From: Streptantibioticus ferralitis
GTDB taxonomy: Bacteria > Actinomycetota > Actinomycetes > Streptomycetales > Streptomycetaceae
Assembly (NCBI RefSeq): GCF_029223525.1
Contig: NZ_JARHTQ010000002.1
Coordinates: forward strand, 496,001-560,000
Direction of reading: 5' to 3'
Length of the DNA stretch: 64,000 bases
Part shown: positions 26,223-34,663 of the stretch, in pieces
Layout: the number at the start of each line of letters is the position of its first letter
How positions within the stretch are numbered: position 1 is the stretch's first letter
Translations under genes and position numbers: made by a program
The notes under the pieces: generated by a model
Databases searched by the model: none
The model's input: only the letters and a program-made list of their open reading frames with translations
What the model was told of the DNA's origin: nothing

Positions 26223-26361
26223 GGGGGCGGCCTAGCCTGGGATCACGGGATGTCTGCGGGCGGTCGCGCGCCACCGCGAGGGCCCCGGCGCCCCGGCAGG
26301 GGAGGCACCGGGTGCGGCAGCCGGCGCCGTCCCCGTCCACTGGTCGAGGGAGGCGGTTTCC

Positions 26362-26796
26362 GTGTCACATCAGCCGACGTCGCGTCACTCCGTTCTCGTG
26401 CTCGTCCTCGCCGCGGTGCTCCTCTCCGCGACCGGTCCGCTCGCGGGGGCGAGTACCCCGTCGATTCGTCTCGATGATCTCTCGCAGCACCCTTCCGCCA
26501 AGCCGACCAGGTTCGAGGTGACCAACGATGTCGCCCTCAGCGGACTGCGCTGGTCGCACTGGGGCGCACCGTCCGCGACCGGTACAGGTGCCCTGAGGAT
26601 CAACACCTGCAGGCCGATCTGCGCGCAGGGGCGTGTCCGGGTTCTGCAAGGCGCCCAGCTTCAGGTGCGTGGCGTACGGATCGACCAGGGAAGCCGCTAC
26701 TACCGGCAGTACCGCATCGTCGATCCAGCGCTTTCGCCCGCCGAACGCGCGATGTACTCGCGGTGGACCAACGCCTACGTCCCCAGCAACTTCTGA
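26362..26796 (+). CDS. Small secreted protein of unknown function
   Basis: 144 residues from a GTG start behind GGGAGG. The signal peptide is LVLVLAAVLLSATGPLAGA, cleaved near residue 30. The mature part has SGLRWSHWGAPSATGTGALR and a CRPICAQG cysteine pair, a pattern of conserved Streptomyces secreted proteins without known role; the beta-rich content suggests a small sandwich. It converges with the alpha/beta hydrolase gene, 7 nt apart. Confidence 0.75.
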   Translation: MSHQPTSRHSVLVLVLAAVLLSATGPLAGASTPSIRLDDLSQHPSAKPTRFEVTNDVALSGLRWSHWGAPSATGTGALRINTCRPICAQGRVRVLQGAQLQVRGVRIDQGSRYYRQYRIVDPALSPAERAMYSRWTNAYVPSNF

Positions 26797-26803
26797 CTGC
26801 CCG

Positions 26804-27622
26804 TCAACTCTTGATGAATTCGAGCAGGTCGGCGTTGAGCTGCTCGGCATGGGTGATGTGCAGGCCGTGACCTGCGGTCGGGTACTCCTTGTAGGTGCTG
26901 TTGGGCAGGAGCTTGGCGGTGCGCCGACTTGAGGCGTCGATCGGGACGGACTGGTCGGCGGCCCCGTGGATGATGAGCGTCGGGACGGTGATCCGGGCCA
27001 CGTCGGCGCGGTGATCGGTGTTGAACAGTTCCCGGCGCATCTCCACGGTGGCGAACGGAGATGCCGACAGGCACTGCCGGACCAGGTTGTCGATCAGCGC
27101 GGCGGATGTCTCGTTGCCCAGATGGGTGGCGAAGTAGCCCTGGGCGCGGTCGGCGAACCACTTGGGGCGGTCAGTGCGCAGCTGGGCGATGTCGGCCTCG
27201 TTGCCGGCCTCCGGTAGGCCCTCCGGGTTGTCGTCGGTCAGTCTGAGGTACGGCAGCGTCGAGGACAGGAGCACGAGCCGGGCGACCCGGTCGTCGCCGT
27301 GTCGGGCCAGGTAGCGTGCCGCCTCGCCGCCACCCGCTGACTGGGCGACCAGCGTGATCCCGTCCAGGCTCAAGTGCTCGATCAACGCCGCGACATCATC
27401 GGCGCGGGTGTCCACGTCGTACCCGGTGGCGGGCCGGTCCGAGCGGCCGTGGCCGCGCCGGTCGAGCATCACGCAGCGGTAGCCGTGCTGGAGGAAGTAA
27501 GGGACCTGGTACTCCCACATGTCGGTGTTGAGGATCCAACTGGCCAGGAACACGATCGGCGCCCCCGTCCCGTAGTCCTCGTACGCCAGCTGGACTCCGT
27601 CATTGGTCTCGAAGTATGGCAT
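26804..27622 (-). CDS. Alpha/beta hydrolase (cofactor-free haloperoxidase/esterase type)
   Basis: 272 residues. Catalytic triad: nucleophile S95 in AQSAGGGE, D223 in HGAADQSVP, H252 in AGHGLHITH. The oxyanion segment is LASWI and the RRGHGRS loop is typical of the epoxide-hydrolase/non-heme chloroperoxidase branch. The nucleophile elbow is Q-S-A-G rather than S-M-G, as in some bacterial esterases. AGGAGGAG lies upstream of the ATG. It stands alone; the substrate is unknown. Confidence 0.9.
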   Translation of the reverse strand: MPYFETNDGVQLAYEDYGTGAPIVFLASWILNTDMWEYQVPYFLQHGYRCVMLDRRGHGRSDRPATGYDVDTRADDVAALIEHLSLDGITLVAQSAGGGEAARYLARHGDDRVARLVLLSSTLPYLRLTDDNPEGLPEAGNEADIAQLRTDRPKWFADRAQGYFATHLGNETSAALIDNLVRQCLSASPFATVEMRRELFNTDHRADVARITVPTLIIHGAADQSVPIDASSRRTAKLLPNSTYKEYPTAGHGLHITHAEQLNADLLEFIKS

Positions 27623-27779
27623 CTCGGTCTCCTCCTCTTACGGTCCGTTGTTCTCGCTGATCAGGAGGCTACGGAGAGCGCGGAGACGGGGAATCTGTCA
27701 TGCATAGGTATGTCGGGTCGCCCTTGCGGTACCACGGGGTGCTCGCCATGGACGTCTTCAAGTGCGTTCCGGCGCCTGC

Positions 27780-28331
27780 CGGTTGCTGGACGGAGCGTGC
27801 GTGTCGGTGCCGTCCGCCATGAGTGGTTCGGAAATGGTGAGGGGCCTGCAGGAGAGAGCGGCCCCGGCTCTTCCGGCGCAGTGGGCTGAGGATGTCGAAG
27901 GGCCGGCGCAGGGCCTTGAAGGTGACCTTGAGCAGGGCGTTGGCACGCTCGGCAACGGCGTGGACGCCTCGGATCACTGCGTTGCACGCCTGGTCGGACT
28001 CGGCGAGCTCACCGCCCTTGGGTTTCTTGACCGGGTGGCGGAGGCCGTCTGCGGCGTTCTCGTAGCCGAGGTCGGTCAGAACGGTCAGTCCCTCGTGCAG
28101 GTAGTGGTAGGCGGTGGGAGTCGAGATGTCGTTGTCCCGGGCGAGTTGGACCAGCCGGGTGCCGTCGACGAACCAGCGCAGCACCAGCACTGCCTGCTTG
28201 AAGACGCTCAGCGCACGGGTGCCCTTGCGGGTGCCGAGCCGTTCGCGGTGTTCGCGCAGCAGCTTCGCGAGATGTTCGGCGGTCGCCCTGCGGACGTTGA
28301 GCACGGCAGTGCAGGTGATACTGGACGTCAC
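27780..28331 (-). mobile_element. IS5-family (HARBI1-like) transposase remnant, internally deleted
   Basis: The GTG at 28331 starts an N-terminal domain (AEHLAKLLREHRERLGTRKG, FKQAVLVLRWFVDGTRLVQLA, STPTAYHYLHEGLTVL) that jumps directly to LTDLGYENAADGLRHPVKKPKGGE and then to NALLKVTFKALRR. The section between, with the first two catalytic aspartates of the DDE domain, is missing, and the C-terminus runs into noise. The element cannot make transposase. No terminal inverted repeats were identified by eye. Confidence 0.8.
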
Positions 28332-28344
28332 GTGGAGCCTCTGG

Positions 28345-28460
28345 CTTGTACGGAACAAGCGAGGGCCACCCTGAAGTCCTGGCGGTTGCTGCGCAAGCTC
28401 CGCTGCAGCACCACCCGCATCACCGACCTGGTCAAGGCCGTGCTCGGCCTTCACCTCATA
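28345..28460 (+). mobile_element. IS5-type transposase C-terminal fragment, opposite strand
   Basis: TEQARATLKSWRLLRKLRCS followed by TTRITDLVKAVLGLHL matches the very C-terminus of another Streptomyces IS5-family transposase. It abuts the start of the minus-strand remnant by about 14 nt, so one element probably inserted beside or into the other before both decayed. Confidence 0.7.
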
Positions 28461-28504
28461 TCGGGTTCAGGTCGGAAAAGGCTCGATGTCCGGGACGGGG
28501 ACGG

Positions 28505-29416
28505 TCAGGCGGCGAGGTCGGCGGCTTGCCGGCGCAGGGCGCGTGCCAGCGCCTGCATGGATGCCCCGAGGGGACCCGGCATGCGCACCAGGCTGACGCG
28601 TCGTACCTCCTCCGCGACGCCTTCGACGGACACGAGGCGTACGCCGGGCGGGACGACGGGCAGCAGTGTCGGTGTGGCTGTGGTGACGCCGGCACCGGCG
28701 GCGACCAGGTGGAGCTTGGTCAGCCAGTCGCGGGCAGTGTGGCGGACCTTGGGCCGCCCGGGCAGACCGGGCCAGACGCCGAGCAGTGGCTCGTCCGCGG
28801 TGCCGGGACTGGCGATCCACGGTGCGCCCGCGATCTCCTCGACGCTGACGCTACCCCGTTCGGCGAACGGACCGCCGGCCGGCACCACCACGGCCAGGTG
28901 CACTTCCAGCAGCGGCTCGACACTCAGGGGCGGATCGTCCGTGTCGGGCGAACGGTGCGGGGGCCGGGAGGATAGGAGGGCGAGATCAAGGGTGCCGGCG
29001 CGCAGCGCGCGCACCAGCGAGGGAGTGGTCCCCTCACGTGTCGTCACCTGGATGTGCGGGTGCTCCTGGCGCAGCATCGCCAGGGCACGGGGCACGATCA
29101 CCGCTCCAGCGGTGGGGAAGAAGCCGAGCCGGACGCGGCCCCTCTCGACCTCCTCCGCTCCGCGGAGTTCCCGGTCGGCCGCCTCCAGGGCGTCCAGGGC
29201 GACGACGGCGTGCCGCAGCAGGGCACGGCCTGAGCCGGTCAGCCGGACACCGCCGGGGTAGCGGTCGAAGAGCCGGGCGCCGGTCGCCTGTTCCAGCCCG
29301 GCCACCTGCCGGGAGACGGCCGACTGCGTGTACCCGAGCGCGTCTGCCGCGGCCGTGAAGGTGCCCCGCTCCGCCACCTCGCGCAGCACCCGCAGCCCGA
29401 CCAGCGTCATCTCCAT
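28505..29416 (-). CDS. LysR-family transcriptional regulator
   Basis: 303 residues, the usual LysR length. The winged helix-turn-helix is at the N-terminus (GLRVLREVAERGTFTAAADA, LGYTQSAVSRQVAGLE, then ATGARLFDR). The effector domain starts at about residue 90 (RVRLGFFPTAGAVIVPRAL). The ATG at 29416 has GGAGAG 5 nt upstream. Earlier in-frame ATGs exist, but the HTH spacing favours this one. It is divergent from the CMD-like gene, and a T-rich 15-bp palindrome in the gap is its likely site. Confidence 0.9.
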   Translation of the reverse strand: MEMTLVGLRVLREVAERGTFTAAADALGYTQSAVSRQVAGLEQATGARLFDRYPGGVRLTGSGRALLRHAVVALDALEAADRELRGAEEVERGRVRLGFFPTAGAVIVPRALAMLRQEHPHIQVTTREGTTPSLVRALRAGTLDLALLSSRPPHRSPDTDDPPLSVEPLLEVHLAVVVPAGGPFAERGSVSVEEIAGAPWIASPGTADEPLLGVWPGLPGRPKVRHTARDWLTKLHLVAAGAGVTTATPTLLPVVPPGVRLVSVEGVAEEVRRVSLVRMPGPLGASMQALARALRRQAADLAA

Positions 29417-29436
29417 AGGCTCTCCATGAGTAATCA

Positions 29437-29451
29437 GCATATCCATTATGC
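29437..29451. promoter_or_regulatory. Candidate LysR recognition palindrome
   Basis: GCATA, 5-nt spacer TCCAT, TATGC: a perfect inverted repeat with the T-N11-A character of LysR boxes, in the 82-nt gap between lysR and the CMD-like gene. Confidence 0.6.
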
Positions 29452-29498
29452 CGGACATTCGCTGGCGGAATGCCCCCCGCGTTCCTAGCGTGGAGGGC

Positions 29499-30128
29499 AT
29501 GAACGAGCATTCCACCAACAAAGCTTCCGGACTGGGCGGCCGGTTGCCCCTCCTTCCTCCCGACGCCCTCGATGAAGCACAGCGCGCACTACATGACCGC
29601 CTGCAGGCCACGCGGGCGCGCAACGCGGAAGAGGCGGGCTACACGGCCGCCCTGCCCGACGGGCGGTTCATCGGCCCGTTCAACGCCCTGCTGCGCACTC
29701 CGCACATCGCCCGGCCTCTGCTGGAGTGGGCCCAGGCGCTCACCCGGGCCGGCATTCCGGCAGATGTCCGAGAGGTGGTCATCCTCACCGTGGCCGCTCA
29801 CTGGCGGGCCGACTACGCGCTGTACGCCCACACCGCGGCCGCCGAGAAGGCCGGCCTGCCCGGCCTGGCCATCGCATCTCTGCTCCATGGCGAGGCTCCC
29901 CGCGGTCTGCGCCCCGACGCCGATCTCGCCCACCGTCTGGCCACCGCGCTGGTCCGCGACCATCGCGTGCAGGACGACCTCTATGACGAGGCAGCGGCGG
30001 CGTTCGGCACGAACACCCTCATCGCCCTGGTCAACCTCGTCGGTCAGTACCTCAACACCTCGGCCCTGCTGGCCTGCTTCCAAGTACCGGCTCCCTCCTC
30101 GGACCGCACCGAGGCGCCCGCCGCCTGA
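29499..30128 (+). CDS. Carboxymuconolactone decarboxylase-like protein, cysteine-less
   Basis: 209 residues of the AhpD/CMD helical fold: ALLRTPHIARPLLEWAQAL, then PADVREVVILTVAAHWRADY and ALYAHTAAAEKAG. The CxxC of peroxidase-type AhpD is replaced by HWRADYALYAH, as in a known CMD subgroup acting on aromatic-derived lactones or as unknown enzymes. It is the first gene of a likely two-gene unit with a tautomerase, divergent from LysR. Together they suggest an inducible ring-cleavage or keto-enol step (inference). Confidence 0.85.
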   Translation: MNEHSTNKASGLGGRLPLLPPDALDEAQRALHDRLQATRARNAEEAGYTAALPDGRFIGPFNALLRTPHIARPLLEWAQALTRAGIPADVREVVILTVAAHWRADYALYAHTAAAEKAGLPGLAIASLLHGEAPRGLRPDADLAHRLATALVRDHRVQDDLYDEAAAAFGTNTLIALVNLVGQYLNTSALLACFQVPAPSSDRTEAPAA

Positions 30129-30200
30129 AGCGCCCACACGCCAGGTTCACTGGCGGCCAACACAGACAAGAAGAAAGAAAGAAAAGGAAGGCAAGAGATC

Positions 30201-30632
30201 ATGCCTCTGATCAACATCTACCTGCGCCAGGGGACCACCCCCGAATACCGCCGGAATGTGTCCCTGGGCCTCCACAAGGCCATGGTCGACGTGCTGAAGA
30301 TCCCCCAGGACGACCAGTTCCACGTCTTCCACGAGGTCCCGCCCGACAACTTCCAGATGCAGCCGGTCGTGTTCGGCCTGCAGCGCAGCGAGCGCACGAT
30401 GCTCATCCAGCTGTCCTTCAACCACCGCACCGCCGAGCAGAAGGCCGAGCTGTTCCAGGCGATCGTCAACAGCCTCCGGCTGTTCGCCGACGTCCCCGAA
30501 GAGGACATCCTGATGACGATCATCGAAACAGCCAGGGAGAACTGGTGGGCCGCCGGTCGCGTCGTCAACCCCGCCACCGGCTACGACGAGCGCATGAACG
30601 ACCTCCCATCGGGCGCCGAGGCCACGAGCTGA
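30201..30632 (+). CDS. Tautomerase family protein
   Basis: 143 residues of the Tautomerase_2 type. Pro-2 after the initiator methionine (MPLINIYL) is the catalytic base of this superfamily. The body has the repeated beta-alpha-beta units (DDQFHVFHEVPPDNF, RTMLIQLSFN, RTAEQKAELFQAIVNSL). AAAGGAAGG lies upstream of the ATG. It follows the CMD-like gene by 72 nt on the same strand; they are probably under the LysR regulator. Relatives convert enol and keto forms or dehalogenate acrylates; the substrate here is unknown. Confidence 0.88.
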   Translation: MPLINIYLRQGTTPEYRRNVSLGLHKAMVDVLKIPQDDQFHVFHEVPPDNFQMQPVVFGLQRSERTMLIQLSFNHRTAEQKAELFQAIVNSLRLFADVPEEDILMTIIETARENWWAAGRVVNPATGYDERMNDLPSGAEATS

Positions 30633-30690
30633 GGCCAGCGCCGGCCGCCCCGCCCACGTCCTGCTCGAACCCGAACCCGACCGCACTGCC

Positions 30691-30888
30691 TGAGCATGAA
30701 GATCACGAAGAGTCGCGAGACGTTACCGAGAAAGGTTCGATGTGCTCGCCGCGCTGGCCGAATGGGCCGGTGCGCACAAAGCCGCTATCTATCTCCAGGC
30801 GCAGGGCGACAACATCCCGGCGCTCCAGCTGTACGAGCGGACGGGGTTCAGTGAAATCTGCGGTTATCGCTACCGCACCGCAGGATGA
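30691..30888 (+). pseudogene. GNAT acetyltransferase C-terminal remnant
   Basis: The frame around 30721 reads VLAALAEWAGAHKAAIYLQA, then GDNIPALQLYERTGFSEICG and YRYRTA before a stop. This is the end of a GNAT domain (motif B, ADN..A..LYERxGF). The acetyl-CoA-binding motif A and everything before are absent. Confidence 0.7.
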
Positions 30889-30921
30889 GCCTCAGCTGCT
30901 GTCTCCGTACGAATAGGGTGA

Positions 30922-30946
30922 GCCCCGGGGTGATAAGTCCCGGGGC
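30922..30946. terminator. Hairpin after the GNAT remnant
   Basis: Stem GCCCCGGG with its complement, 9-nt loop. It may end transcription from either side: the GNAT remnant, or the minus-strand peptide gene ending at 31025. Confidence 0.6.
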
Positions 30947-31024
30947 CCGTAGCAGCCCTACTGGAATTGAGAGGTACCGGCAGGGCAAGTGATGAAGCCG
31001 TGCGGCATCCTGCCGGAAAAGGCG

Positions 31025-31255
31025 TCAGATGCCGGCGAAACCGGAAAGACCCGTCTGGACCGGGACGGGGCCGGTGACCTGGAGGCCCGCGCCACCCGAG
31101 ATCCCCGCACCGGCCAGCATCGACAGACCGGGAAGGGCGGGCAGAGCGGACTCGGCGGACTGGACGACCTCGCCGAGGATACCGCCGGAGACGTTGTCCA
31201 GGTCGCTGTCGGCGATCTCGCGCGTCTCGACCTGGGGGGTGAAGTCCTTACGCAT
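31025..31255 (-). CDS. Orphan Gly-Gly-leader peptide (RiPP- or bacteriocin-like precursor)
   Basis: 76 residues from an ATG with GAAGGGA about 11 nt upstream. Residues 1-25 form a charged leader (MRKDFTPQVETREIADSDLD then NVSGG), whose acidic-hydrophobic helix and terminal Gly-Gly resemble leaders cut by double-glycine peptidases. The 51-residue remainder is uncharged except for two glutamates and rich in Gly, Ala, Leu, Pro and Ser (SALPALPGLSMLAGAGISGG). It has no cysteine, so thioether bridges are impossible and it is not a lanthipeptide in the usual sense. No LanM, peptidase-transporter or immunity gene is nearby. Alternatives are a pore-forming bacteriocin or a signalling peptide. Confidence 0.6.
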   Translation of the reverse strand: MRKDFTPQVETREIADSDLDNVSGGILGEVVQSAESALPALPGLSMLAGAGISGGAGLQVTGPVPVQTGLSGFAGI

Positions 31256-31709
31256 GGCTAGCCATTCCCTTCACTGCATTTTCGGGGGGTGTCGAACTGA
31301 ATTCGGCCGACCGGCTGGCGGGCCGACTCGACCGTGCACGGTCGCCTGGTATCCGGGAGCCAGATGTGCAGCCTTCCGCTTGACGCGAGATCAAAGCACG
31401 TCAGCGGGGTGGTCGGCCAGCACGACCTGTCCGTAATTTCTGTAGACGTTCTGGTATCTGGACATGCCGCCAGGTGGCGTTTATCGCTGGATGGTGACGG
31501 TTCCTTCACACGCTTTTCGGTGGCCGGCGCTCGTGAATGGTCCCCTGGTGTTGCCGCAGGGGGACATATCAACCCTTAAGGCGTGCGGCTGTTCGGTGAA
31601 GTGAGGGCCTGTAAGGAGAGTGTGACCTTTCTGGATGGATAGCGCGCACCGGTGACCAACCCGCCCGCGCTTGGGCCATGGAAGCGAACGTCTCACGAAT
31701 GGCCGGGTC
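31256..31709. other. Intergenic gap, nothing recognised
   Basis: 454 nt upstream of the leader-peptide gene. It must hold that gene's promoter, and the 3' end of the LD-carboxypeptidase lies at its far side. I see no repeat, ORF with homology or strong hairpin. Confidence 0.5.
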
Positions 31710-32755
31710 TCAGTACGTCACGGTGATCCGCCGTGCGGGGCCGTCCATGCGCACCACACCGCCGTACGGAATCACCAGTTGTGGATCGGTGTGGCCGAAG
31801 TCGACGTCGAAGACGGCCATGGTGTCCGGGGCGTACGCCGCCAGCGCGCGCAGTACCGACTCTCGCTGCTCATCCGCGTAACGCCGTTTGTCCTCGGCCG
31901 CGTTCGGCTGCTGGAAGGACCAGGCCTTGGCACGGCCCATCATGAGAGCGGGGAAGCGGGCCAGCAGACCCCGCTCGCCCAGTTGCGCAGGATGCGGAAC
32001 ACATCCTCTGCGCAGGGCAACTCCTCGGAGGTCTCCACGAAGAGCACATCGCCCTGGTAGGCGTCGGGGTCGTGCTCGATCTCGCGGTCGGCCATCAGCA
32101 GCCAGGAGACGATCTCCAGGCTGCCGCCCCAGGAGCGGCCTTCGACGACCAGATCGGGCTGGTGCCAGATCCAGCCCCCGGCCGGTTGCGACTGCGGCTC
32201 GGCGTCGAAGGTGGCCGGATCGGCCCAGTCGCGGGCGGTGTCGCGGTAGCTCTCGGCGGGACGAAGCTCGTAGGGACCCGAGGTGAACAGAGCCGCGCGG
32301 ACCGAGTCGGCGGTCATCGGGTGGAGGGCGTACGGGCGGCCGATCTCGTTCATCACGCAGGCGCCGTGATAGCCGACGATGCCCAGATTCCGCAGAAAGA
32401 GCAGCAGGTTGGTGTTGTCGCTGTAACCGAAGAAGGGCTTGGGGTTGGCACGGATCAGCTCCCGGTCCAGCAGCGGTAGCACGGTGATCTGGTCATCACC
32501 GCCGATGCTGGCCATGACTGCCTTGACCGTCGGATCGGCGAACGCGGCGTGCAGGTCGTCGGCGCGTTCCCGCGGAGTCGAGTCCATCTTCCGGGTCGCC
32601 GGATATTCCACCGGTTCCAGACCGAACTCCGCACGCAGCCGCCGGAGCCCCAGCTCGTACGGGAGTGGGAGAGCCCCCGCCAGCCCGGAGGACGGCGAGA
32701 CGACCGCTATACGGTCGCCGGGCATGGGCTTGGGCGGATAGGCCGGTGACTTCAT
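31710..32755 (-). pseudogene. S66 LD-carboxypeptidase (MccF/LdcA-like), single frameshift
   Basis: Two adjacent frames together encode a full S66 enzyme. The first (from ATG 32755, 271 codons) has the catalytic serine region FFGYSDNTNLLLF and the glutamate region SWGGSLEIVSWLL, then derails after VFRILRNW. The second holds GERGLLARFPALMMGRAKAW and the catalytic histidine GHTDPQLVIPYGG. One extra G in the GGG run near 31977 would restore the frame. The family trims muropeptides or detoxifies microcin C-like peptides. The product is inactive as written, but a sequencing error is a real alternative because every motif is intact. Confidence 0.8.
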
Positions 32756-32917
32756 GAGGGCGAGAGTAGGGGCATCGCTGCCTGCCGATCACCTCCGTTT
32801 TCCGCCGGCGAGCCGACCGGATCAGCATCGCGCCACCGGCATCGGCTGGCCTCAGCAACGTCTCAACAACCCTGAGGAGCAGTACATCCAGCCGTTCGTG
32901 GTGGCGACTACGGCAAG

Positions 32918-34645
32918 ATGATCGGCATGAGTCGTACGCCCGCTCTCTCGCGAACCCCCGTGCCGAGTCGGCTCGGCAGGCTGACCGCCACCGAACGCCG
33001 GGTCTGGCAGGCCTTCCCCCACGGTGAGTTGGTCGATCTACGGACCGGTGACCCCGAGGTGGATGACCCGCAGAACGCTCACGAGTGGTCCGCCGACCGC
33101 GTGGTGCGGGGTGAGGTGATCGCCTCCCTGCTGCTCGGCGCGTGCCCGGCCGCGTCCGGAGCCGTGGCGGCCGTCCGGCTCGTCGGAGCGCGGATCACCG
33201 GAGAACTCTTCGTCGACCATGGCGAGGTCAACTCTCTTCTGCTGCTGCGCGGATGCCGGTTCGAGGGACCGATCGATCTCGATGATGCCGTCACCGAATC
33301 GATCGACCTGAGTGGATCGCAGCTGACCACTCTCAGCGCGTACGGAACGCATGTGCGCGGCACGTTGGACCTGCGCGGCACCGTGGTCACCGGCGAGGGC
33401 CACCGCGCCGTACACGCCGACGGCATCCGTATCGACGGCAGTCTGCTCGCCAACGGAGCGGTGATCACCGGCTCGTTCGACCTGATCAACGCACTGATAG
33501 CCGGTCAAGTGGCATTCACCGAAGCGAAGCTGGCCAACACCGCTCCCGGCGGCACATCACTCAACGCAGGCGGCATGCGGGTCGGACGGAGCCTGCTGGC
33601 CCAGCGACTTGAGACGCTGGGCGAACTGCGGCTGCCGGGTGCGCACATCGGTAGCGCGCTGCAACTGGACGGCGCCACGCTGAACGGCCTCGGCCGCCCC
33701 GCGTTGCACGGTGACTCGCTGACGGTGGCCAGTGACGCCTCCTTCTGCCCGCACCGGGACGTGGAGGATGTGCAGTGCTTCACCGCCTCCGGTACGGTGC
33801 GCCTGCCGGGGGCGAGGTTCGGCGGCGGACTCAACATGAGCGGCGCACGGCTCGACCCGGCGGCGGGTCACTCCGCCCTGCGCGGTGGCGGAATGGTCGT
33901 CGAGGGGAGCCTGCGCCTCGACGGAGGGTTCCACACCGACGGCGAGATCCGGTTGACGGGGGCCCGTATCAGCGGACACCTGGACCTGCGCGGTATGGAC
34001 AGCCCCGACGCGCTTCTGACGCTGTACGCAGCCAACGCCCTCGGCGGTATCCGTGACGAACTCGGCGCCTGGCCAGGCCGGTTGAACCTGGACGGCTTCA
34101 CCTACGGCCCGTTCAGCGACTACTACGCGGCGGCGGAGCGGCTGCGCCTGATCGAGCGCCAGGTGAAGCGCGCCGACCGAAGCCAGGTCGGCGGCTTCCG
34201 GGCCCAACCGTACGAGCAACTGGCGGCCTACTACCGCTCGCTCGGCAACGACGGGGAGGCCAGGACGGTCCTGCTGGCGAGGCAGCGGGCACAGCGCGCC
34301 AAACTGCCCTGGTGGCAGCGGATACCCGGCCACCTCCTCGATCTGCTGGTCGGCTATGGCTACCGGCCGCTACGGGCGGTCGGCTGGGCGATCGGCCTGC
34401 TGGCGGCGAGCAGCGCGTACTTCAGCGTGGTGAAGCCGGATCACGTCAGCATGGAGGACCGTTCGGTGTTCAACCCGGTGCTGTATGCCGCCGACCATCT
34501 GATCCCGGTCATCCGGTTCGGCCAGAACGACGTGTGGCAGTACCACGGTGCGGCCGCGGTGGTCACGGTCGTGCTCACGGTGCTCGGTTGGACCTTGGGG
34601 ATCGCGATCGCGGCGGCGGCGAGCCGTACTCTCACCCGCAACTGA
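32918..34645 (+). CDS. Membrane-anchored beta-helix repeat protein
   Basis: 575 residues. Residues ~80-390 form about 15 imperfect repeats of roughly 20 residues, each with a short strand such as GRSLLAQRLETLGELRLPGA, GSALQLDGA or GSLRLDGGFHTDGEIRLTGA, the signature of a right-handed or bactofilin-like beta-helix. A linker (FSDYYAAAERLRLIERQ, QPYEQLAAYYRSLGNDGEAR) resembles a single TPR. Two C-terminal membrane helices follow (YRPLRAVGWAIGLLAASSAY; HGAAAVVTVVLTVLGWTLGI). Streptomyces relatives are often labelled oxidoreductase without evidence. A scaffold at the membrane is more likely. ATG at 32918 or 32927 is possible. Confidence 0.8.
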   Translation: MIGMSRTPALSRTPVPSRLGRLTATERRVWQAFPHGELVDLRTGDPEVDDPQNAHEWSADRVVRGEVIASLLLGACPAASGAVAAVRLVGARITGELFVDHGEVNSLLLLRGCRFEGPIDLDDAVTESIDLSGSQLTTLSAYGTHVRGTLDLRGTVVTGEGHRAVHADGIRIDGSLLANGAVITGSFDLINALIAGQVAFTEAKLANTAPGGTSLNAGGMRVGRSLLAQRLETLGELRLPGAHIGSALQLDGATLNGLGRPALHGDSLTVASDASFCPHRDVEDVQCFTASGTVRLPGARFGGGLNMSGARLDPAAGHSALRGGGMVVEGSLRLDGGFHTDGEIRLTGARISGHLDLRGMDSPDALLTLYAANALGGIRDELGAWPGRLNLDGFTYGPFSDYYAAAERLRLIERQVKRADRSQVGGFRAQPYEQLAAYYRSLGNDGEARTVLLARQRAQRAKLPWWQRIPGHLLDLLVGYGYRPLRAVGWAIGLLAASSAYFSVVKPDHVSMEDRSVFNPVLYAADHLIPVIRFGQNDVWQYHGAAAVVTVVLTVLGWTLGIAIAAAASRTLTRN

Positions 34646-34663
34646 GACCGCGGGGCGCGCGGA

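Noticed and set aside
31025-31255. Calling the Gly-Gly-leader peptide a lanthipeptide
   Set aside because: The core contains no cysteine and no LanB, LanC or LanM gene is nearby, so thioether rings cannot be supported.
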